Shown here piece after piece: positions 57,708 through 64,000 of a DNA stretch of 64,000 bases. Position numbers and translations under genes: made by a program. The stretch spans positions 183,786,156 through 183,850,155 of the forward strand of contig NC_053395.1 of assembly GCF_905171765.1 (NCBI RefSeq). Reading direction: 5' to 3'. This DNA is from Bufo bufo. Lineage: Eukaryota > Chordata > Amphibia > Anura > Bufonidae. How positions within the stretch are numbered: the first letter of the stretch is position 1; each line of letters opens with the position of its first letter. The notes under the pieces are model-generated. The model worked only from the letters and a program-made list of their open reading frames with translations, was not told the origin of the DNA and made no database searches.

Positions 57708-58519
57708 TTAAAGGGATTTTCCAAGATTCCTATGGTTTTCAACAGATGTGCCCATGTAGTTGATTACCTAATGTACATCTTCTCCAGGCTTTTTTTTTCC
57801 ATTTTGACTCTCCTGACTCGTTTCCCCATGTAAACAAATCACTTTGGTTTCTTTCCATCCTGTATGTACCACCTCCTGTTGCTGTATCCAACCAAACCCA
57901 TGATGCACTGCTCCTTCCTCTGCCACACCTCCATCCCCGCCCCTAACAACACCCAGCTAGTTTATAGCTCCTCCCACCCAGCTAGTTACATAGACACTCC
58001 CCTATCACTGCCCCTAACAACGCCCGGCTAGTCTATAGCTCCTCCCACCAGCTAGTTACATAGACACTCCTCTATCACTGACTCCCCTATCACTGCCCCT
58101 AACACCCAGCTAGTCTATAGCTCCTCCCACCCAGCTAGTTACATAGACACTCCCCTATCACTGCCCCTAACAACACCTGGCTAGTCTATAGCTCCTCCCA
58201 CCCAGCCAGTTACATAGACACTCCCCTATCACTGACTCCCCTATCACTGCCCCTAACACCCAGCTAGTCTATAGCTCCTCCCACCCAGCCAGTTACATAG
58301 ACACTCCCCAATCACTGTCTCTGTTGCTGTTTCTTTGACACGCCCATAGACATAACATCACAGGAAGTAAGGAAGAGCTGCATGGACAGGGTCATGTGAC
58401 CACAGCCCAGAGCAGAAGATAGGAGCAATTAATGTAAAAGAAATACATCTCAAAATTAAAGCTACCTTCATGCATGATTATTTTAAAAGATGCTGATACA
58501 AACCTGAAAACCCCTTTAA
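57708..58519. mobile_element. TTAA-flanked MITE with internal minisatellite
   Basis: The ends TTAAAGGGATTTTCCAAG and CTGAAAACCCCTTTAA are inverted. About 370 bp of the interior is the tandem repeat at 57948-58315. Confidence 0.75.
57948..58315. repeat. Minisatellite, about five copies of a 70-90 bp unit
   Basis: The unit contains ACCCAGCTAGTCTATAGCTC, CTCCCACCCAGCTAGTTAC and ATAGACACTCCCCTATCACT. Copies differ by short internal duplications of the ATCACTGACTCCCCT part. Confidence 0.9.
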
Positions 58520-60165
58520 ACTCAGCAGCATGCGTTAAATAAATGTGGGCATATAGCAGGTTTCAAGATCCGAGGCAGGCAAATAATGTGAAGATTAGGA
58601 AAATCTGCATAGACAATAACATCAAGACTGCCAATCCATCGGAGGTGGTCGTGCTTGCACACTATGCAAAGCATCAGCCTCTCTGGTGGCTGGGACCGTG
58701 GGAGCGCACATAGGCTAGTGCTTTTTTCTATAGTGTGCAAGCACGACCACTGCTGATTACAGGGTGGTCGTAACTATGGAAACGCGGAGTGTATATTGTG
58801 ATGGAAAAATGAATCCAGCCAGCAAAGGAGGCAATATGGAGACAATACATTAGCAAGTGGCTTATATGGACTTCCTCTACATAATAAATGCTATTTGCTG
58901 AAGTGACATGACCCCTTTAAGTATACCCATCAGGAGAGATGATCTAAAGATCTCTTTCAAGACTCTAATGGGTGGAGAATATCATGGCAGACAGAGGGTA
59001 GAATTAGCATAGAAATAAGGCCAACACTGAACACAGTCAAGAAAAAAGAGGTCATGCATCAAATAGTTAAAGCGTACCTACGGTAGCCGTTAAACAAACT
59101 TTGCAATAATCAATAGTACAGTGTGGGTACATAAGGAATAACTATTCATGGCCACTTGTGAGAACTTGCTGAGATATAACTCTCCTATGTAGCTGTGCAA
59201 TCTCTTTAGTGTCTCTCTTTGAGTTCTGTCTTACTCGTGCTGCTGCCCCCTTCTCCCCCCTCCCCTCCCCATAGACTTGCATTGACATGTGTTAGATGAC
59301 CCTCCTGGGGAGCTGGTCTGTCTCAGGATTTCAAAGCATTTTTCAAAGTGAAAAGCAATTTGCAATGGGGGAGGGGGTAAACAGCTGAAAACATGAGAAC
59401 TAGACATTTCCCATTGATACAAAAATATTACAAAGTTTCTTGTGGTCGATTGTACTTTTGATTTATGTAAAGTTGTGTGTAAATACAGTGACTCCTTAAT
59501 GTTGGTTTGACATAAGCTATTGCGGCTTTTTGCGAGGACAGGTGCATTAGTATCTTATTATGGAACATGTCAAGCTATAGGGTCCTGCCGTTACTCCAGA
59601 GACTATAAGATAAGTGTCTGCAGAACAGACCTGATGTGGAACAGTAGTCTACATGGTACACCATATAAGACTACTAATGTTAGGCCACAAAGATTTGTTG
59701 TGCCGTCTTGTGAGGTTTTCCCAATCAAGGTGATCTTGGGTAATGAGTAGAAATTTTAAAAAGATTTTGGCCCCTCTTCTGTATGTATGAAGCCACCGGT
59801 GACTTCAATCCACCCGGAAGTGGAGGATTCAATCCACTATCAAGGGCACCCGAACCACCACCAAAAATTCCTCGGTGTGCCCTGGAAGAAGGAAGGGTGC
59901 GACCTCCTTTCACTGCACAGCTCAGGGAGCCCCAGAGTAAGGACCATGGGTAACTACTACCACCATTATTGCTATCACCACTCCTGTCTTCCACACTACT
60001 CCCCCTTACTGAGCCTGTTGCAAAGACTCCGATCCCCAGTCACAAACTGATCTTGAGAGGTTCTGCTTTTAGATACCACAGGGTGGATTCAAGTGTAAAT
60101 GTCCCCTGCAGCTCAAAAAAGTATTGCAGGACAATATTACACTGGAGTGTAATAATATAACAGGT
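58520..60165. other. Intergenic DNA, mostly unassigned
   Basis: Positions 58700-58925 are a second copy of the repeat at 32870-33270 (GTGCAAGCACGACCACTGCT and a GGGTGGTCGTAACTATGGAA string). From 58930 to 60165 no gene or clear repeat was recognised. Confidence 0.5.
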
Positions 60166-60174
60166 TATAGCTAC

Positions 60175-60385
60175 TAGAGAGGGGTCGTTGATCCAGGGAG
60201 TTATTCTGATTGCCTGATTGGAGTCGGGAAGGAATTTTTTATTCCCCTAAAGTGGGGAAAATTGGCTTCTACCTCACAGGTTTTTTTTTTTTTTGCCTTC
60301 TTCTGGATCAACTTGGAAGATAACAGGCCGAACTGGATGGACAAATGTCTTTTTTTGGCCTTATGTACTATGTTACTATGACACC
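60175..60385 (+). mobile_element. CR1/L2-type LINE 3' tail
   Basis: The segment with GGGAAGGAATTTTTTATTCC, GGCCGAACTGGATGGACAAA and the final TATGTACTATGTTACTATG is the type of 3' tail seen on many vertebrate CR1/L2 copies. No coding part is present. Confidence 0.6.
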
Positions 60386-60515
60386 CACTGAAATCAGTGG
60401 ACTTCTACAGACCTCAGAGCGACTGTCAGCTTATCCAATAGAAGTAGGTTCCAAGCTGGGCATCCCCTCTATAAACCTAATATGCTCTAATTTAGTATTT
60501 GAAAAGACACTTGAG

Positions 60516-60686
60516 GTCATTTATCAAACTGGTGTAAAGTAGAACTGGCTCAGTTGCCCATAGCAACCAATCAGATTCCACCTTTCATTTTTGACAGCTC
60601 CATTGGAAAATTAAAGGTGGAATCTGATTGGTTGCTATGGGCAACTAAGCCAGTTCTACTTTACACCAGTTTGATAAATTACCCCA
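60516..60686. mobile_element. Foldback MITE, TTATCAAACTGGTGTAAAG family
   Basis: Arms with TTATCAAACTGGTGTAAAGT and ACTTTACACCAGTTTGATAA, plus GTTGCCCATAGCAACCAATC and GATTGGTTGCTATGGGCAAC, are inverted. It is the intact relative of 20408-20846. Confidence 0.85.
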
Positions 60687-60858
60687 GTTGTCTGTAGAAG
60701 GCAAACATTTAAAGAGGATCTGTCACCGCAAAGTGCAGTGCCATCTGCAGGCAGCATGTTGTAGAACAGGAGGAGCTGAGCAGATTGATATATAGTTTGG
60801 TGAGAAAAGATTCAGTTAAACTTGTAATTTCCACATTTAAATGTCTGCTTTTTCTAAC

Positions 60859-61366
60859 TTAAAGGGGTTCTGCACTTTCATTTAACTGATGATCTATCCT
60901 CTGGCTAGATCATCAGCTTCTGATTAGTGGGGGTCCGACACCCGGGACCCCCGCCGATCAGCTGTTTGAGAAGGCAGCGGCGCTCCAGCAGCGCAGCGGC
61001 CTTCTCACTGTTTACTGAATCGACTTTGGATGTTTCATCAGAAGTTGATTCGCTCATCCCTACTGATAACCATCAGTATGTGATCAGTGGAGGACAGACA
61101 CCCCCGTCGAGCGCAGCAGCCTCCTCACAGCTTACCAAGCATAGCGCCATCCATTAAATAGTGGCTGTGCTTGGTATCGCAGCTCAGCCTCATTCACTGG
61201 AATGAAACTGAGCTGTGCCTAGGTCATTTCACCAATGAATGTGACGTCACTAGCCTAGGAACAGGTGATCGGTGGGGGGGGGGGGAGTTGTGAGGTGTCG
61301 GACCCCCACCAATCAGATACTGATGACCTATGCTGTGGATAGGTCATGCTCGGAAAACCCCTTTAA
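60859..61366. mobile_element. TTAA-flanked MITE, 508 bp
   Basis: It runs from TTAAAGGGGTTCTGCAC to GGAAAACCCCTTTAA and contains GGGGGTCCGACACCCGGGAC. Related decayed copies lie at 345-662 and 31630-31905. A (G)n tract is at 61275-61286. Confidence 0.8.
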
Positions 61367-61525
61367 GAGGGTTGTGGGCAGAGACCTGCGAACACACAAA
61401 AAATGCTAGCTTACTTCTGGTGGAGTATAAATAAGAGGAGGAGATAAAACTTTAGTAACTCTACTGGAAACCATATGTTTTCAGAGACATGTCTGCTCTA
61501 TCATTTCTCAAAGCTCCCAGAGGCT

Positions 61526-61547
61526 CAGCTGTCCCCGAGAACAGGTG
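61526..61547 (+). promoter_or_regulatory. Paired E-boxes of the second chrna1-like gene
   Basis: CAGCTG (61526) and CAGGTG (61542) have the same order and 16-bp spacing as at 45815, and the bases between (GAGAACAGGTG against GTGAACAGGTG) are similar. They lie about 170 bp before the next start codon. Confidence 0.7.
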
Positions 61548-61695
61548 GAGAGCAATAATAGCCCCCTAGTTTCATTCCAATCCATGGCACCGGAAGCGGC
61601 AGTGTCCTCCACACCAGACAAGGTTTAGCAGTCTAAAATTTCATCATTCCCGGCATCAAACCAAAGTGTAAGAGAGCTGGAAGAAAGGGAAGGAA

Positions 61696-61738
61696 ATGGA
61701 TATTACTATCACATGCCTAATTCTCTTCATATCATCAG
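61696..61738 (+). CDS. Exon 1 of a second, tandem chrna1-like gene (partial)
   Basis: The exon reads MDITITCLILFISS plus one base and ends at CATCAG|GTACAT, in phase 1 like chrna1 exon 1. It shares AAGGAAATGG before and around the start codon, the TIT and IL residues and the donor site. With the matching E-boxes it marks the start of a tandem paralogue whose remaining exons lie beyond the window; exon 2 was not found in the 2.26 kb left. Confidence 0.7.
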
Positions 61739-62377
61739 GTACATTTGCTATTTCTTACATTTATTGCATGGTATAACGAAAGGTTTTGGTGAGCATTGTC
61801 CTAATAATTCATCGTAATGTATATCCGTCATGTACGCCTGTTCATTGCGGATGAGGCTGATAACCTCTATGACATCTAAGGTGGCTGTAATTGGTGATCG
61901 TGAAGAAAAGCCTTTGTGGTTCATTTATAAAATATGTCTTAGACTTGTTTTTTGTATTTATGATGTGTAAGTAGACACTCTAGGAGACTTTTCTTCTTCT
62001 CCAAGACTTCTTGCTGTGATGGTTCGGTCTTTGTCATGTAACAAGGTTATTATGGAGATCAGCAGGTACTGTGCATTGGCTTGAAGCTGTTTTGCAGACA
62101 AGAATAGGCATTGTTATAATGGGCCTGCAAAAAAAACTAAACATATGTAACACGGACATCACCCTTATTTTTTGCGGACTAGCGTTTTCCGGAACGCAGA
62201 ATGCATACAGTCGTGTCAGTGCACCCTAATAATGATTCTGCTATATTATCACCATCTATGGATAAGGGCTCATGCACACAAACGTATTTTGTTTCCGTGT
62301 CCGTTCCAAAAAAACGTTCGTGTGAACGAGCCCTTAACCAGAGATTCCTCTCCATTTCTATTTCTCTTGAAAGTTAG

Positions 62378-62633
62378 GCCTCCTGCACACGAACGTATTT
62401 TCTGTGTCCGTTCCGTTTTTTTGTCGGACAGTATGCAGAACCATTCATTTCAATGGGTCCGCAAAAAAAAAACGGAACATGTCCTATTATTGTCGGCATT
62501 ACGGACAAGGATGGTTTATTAGGGGCCAGCTGTTCCGTTCCGCAAAATACGGAATGCACACGGACGTCATCCGTATTTTTTGAGGATCCATTTTTTGCGG
62601 ACCGCAAAAGACATACGGTCGTGTGGATGAGGC
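62378..62633. mobile_element. MITE with GGCCTCCTGCACACGAACG ends
   Basis: GGCCTCCTGCACACGAACG at the left and CGTGTGGATGAGGCC at the right are inverted, next to TTA/TAA. The interior has AATGGGTCCGC and its complement-like partners. A smaller relative with GGGCTCATGCACACA ends is at 62268-62334. Confidence 0.65.
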
Positions 62634-62777
62634 CTAAGTCCCAGATCTTCAGTCGTTCAGCGGGAACAGACCAGCTGGAGCTGCTGTAGATATCAGTTTA
62701 TGCAAAAAATCCAGTAGATTGGGCAAGTTTATCTTATATTTTATTTTATCTTTCATTTCTAGGTTGTGTTCTTTTAA

Positions 62778-63159
62778 GGGCTCGTTCACAAGACCGTTGG
62801 TGTCCCGTTCCCGTATTGCGGACCGCATTTGCGGATCCGCAATGCACAGGCACTGTTCCATTGTCATTCCGCATCACGGATGCGGACCCATTCATTTCGA
62901 TGGGTCCGCAAATCCGGAGATGCGGAACGGAAGCATGGAACGGAACACTACGGAAGCACTACGGAGTGCTTTCTGGGGTTCCGTGCCTCCGCACCGCAAA
63001 AAGATAGAACATGCTCTATCTTTTTGCATAACAGAGGGATCGTGGACCCATTCAAGTGAATGGGTCTGCGATCCCCATGCGCCTGCCCGACAGATGGTGA
63101 CCTGCAATTTGCTGTTCACAGCACAGGCACGGGACACCAACGGTCGTGTGAACGAGCCC
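62778..63159. mobile_element. PIF/Harbinger-type MITE, 382 bp
   Basis: GGGCTCGTTCACAAGACCGT and ACGGTCGTGTGAACGAGCCC are inverted ends flanked by TAA on both sides (62775-62777 and 63160-63162). Confidence 0.82.
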
Positions 63160-63191
63160 TAAGGTTAATTCTGTTTTTTATTCCTATACGG

Positions 63192-63390
63192 CCTCATGCA
63201 CACAAACGTATTTTGTTTCCGTATCCGTTCCGTTGTTTTTGCGGATAGGATGCGGACCCATTCATTTCAATGGGTCCGAAAAAAATGCGGACAGCACACC
63301 GTTTGCTCTCCGCATCAATATATCCGTTCCGTAGTCCCGCAAAAAAAAAGAACATGTCCTATTCTTGTTTGTTACGGTCGTGTGCATGTA
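63192..63390. mobile_element. MITE with GGCCTCATGCACACAAACG end
   Basis: The left end and the right-end string CGGTCGTGTGCATGTAGCC are inverted. The interior shares GGACCCATTCATTTCAATGG with the neighbours. Confidence 0.6.
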
Positions 63391-63392
63391 GC

Positions 63393-63917
63393 CTTGAGGT
63401 ACTTTCACACTTGCGGCAGAGGATTCCGGCAAGCAGTTCCGTTGTCGTAACTGCCTGCCGGATCTGTTAAAACGCATGCAAACTGATCGCATTTGTCAGA
63501 CGGATCAGGATCCTGATCCGTATGACAAATGCATGGAAATGCCGGATCCGTCTCTCCGGTGTCATCTGGAAAAATTGATCCGGCATTTATTTTTTTTACA
63601 TTTTTTGCGGTCTGAGCATGCCGGATCCGTTTTGCCGGAACACTCGGGGCCGGATCCGACATTAATGCATGTCAATGGGAAAAAATGCCAGCAAGTGTTC
63701 CGGAATTTTGGACGGAGATAAAACCGGAGAATGCTGCGGCATTATCTCCGTCCTTAAAAGGCAAAAAGACTGAACTGATACATCCTGATGCATCCTGAAC
63801 GGATCACTCTCCATTCAGAATGCATTAGGATAAACTGATCAGTTCTTTTCCGGTATTGAGCCCCTAGGACAGAACTCAGTGCCGGAAAAGAAAAACGTTA
63901 GTGTGAAAGTACCCCTA
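63393..63917. mobile_element. MITE with GAGGTACTTTCACACTTGCG end
   Basis: The left end and the TTAGTGTGAAAGTACCCC right end are inverted. The interior is rich in CCGGATCCG strings. The element at 16707-17185 is a relative. Confidence 0.65.
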
Positions 63918-64000
63918 GTCATCCGACTATACAACGTCCCTTCACACGTGCTGTTACTGTTTAAATCTTAACTTTTATTTTTAAATCATAGTTGAAATAA

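Larger units (their letters stand above)
61739..64000. other. Intron 1 of the second chrna1-like gene, packed with MITEs
   Basis: No second exon is seen. From 62265 to 63917 the intron is nearly continuous PIF/Harbinger-type MITEs whose arms carry CACACGAACGT, GGACCCATTCATTTC and GGATCCG strings. The final 80 bases are AT-rich and unassigned. Confidence 0.6.

Overview
This window is vertebrate genomic DNA, most likely from an anuran amphibian (frog). Its two host genes are split into short exons with GT-AG introns, their closest relatives by recalled sequence are frog and other vertebrate proteins, and about two thirds of the window is transposon-derived. The mixture of Penelope-like elements, several Tc1/mariner families, a Tx1/L1-like LINE, an LTR retrotransposon, and hAT, TTAA-target and PIF/Harbinger-type MITEs is typical of frog genomes. 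All identifications are from reading the sequence; no database search was run.

Layout. (1) 1-15.4 kb is retroelement territory. A Penelope-like element on the minus strand (about 1027-13625) has a broken reverse transcriptase with a GIY-YIG endonuclease end, between two inverted arms of about 1.7 kb. It has been invaded by a 768-bp retro-insertion (2149-2916), a DD34E Tc1 element (3638-5218), a hAT-type MITE (5705-5837) and a young LTR retrotransposon (8023-12632). The LTR element carries no polymerase. It has one intact 530-codon gag-like ORF with a PPAY motif and a Y-box-type cold-shock domain; this is the most unusual object in the window. A second Penelope relic follows. (2) 15.4-33.8 kb is an intelectin-family lectin gene (XEEL/ITLN-like, plus strand, 7 coding exons). 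It is recognisable from signal peptide to stop codon but has two 1-bp frameshifts, so it is probably a pseudogene. Its introns hold minisatellites, foldback MITEs and old Tc1 and TTAA-type elements. (3) 34.4-45.3 kb is an intergenic transposon nest: a DD35E Tc1, a Sleeping Beauty-like Tc1 that contains a TTAA-target element that contains a LINE that contains a hAT MITE, a Penelope end with a hammerhead-ribozyme-like motif, and a DD37E Tc1. (4) 45.8-55.7 kb is an intact muscle nicotinic acetylcholine receptor alpha-1 subunit gene (chrna1, plus strand, 9 exons, 456 codons) with paired E-boxes upstream. (5) 56-61.4 kb is hAT and TTAA MITEs with minisatellites. (6) At 61.5-61.74 kb the same paired E-boxes and a homologous signal-peptide exon recur, marking the start of a second, tandem chrna1-like gene that runs off the window; its first intron is packed with PIF/Harbinger-type MITEs.

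The host genes do not form a pathway: a secreted glycan-binding lectin relic lies beside a tandem pair of muscle receptor genes. The uninterrupted chrna1 exons (1371 nt) and the LTR-element ORF (1593 nt) argue that indels are rare in this assembly, so the intelectin frameshifts are more likely real than sequencing errors.
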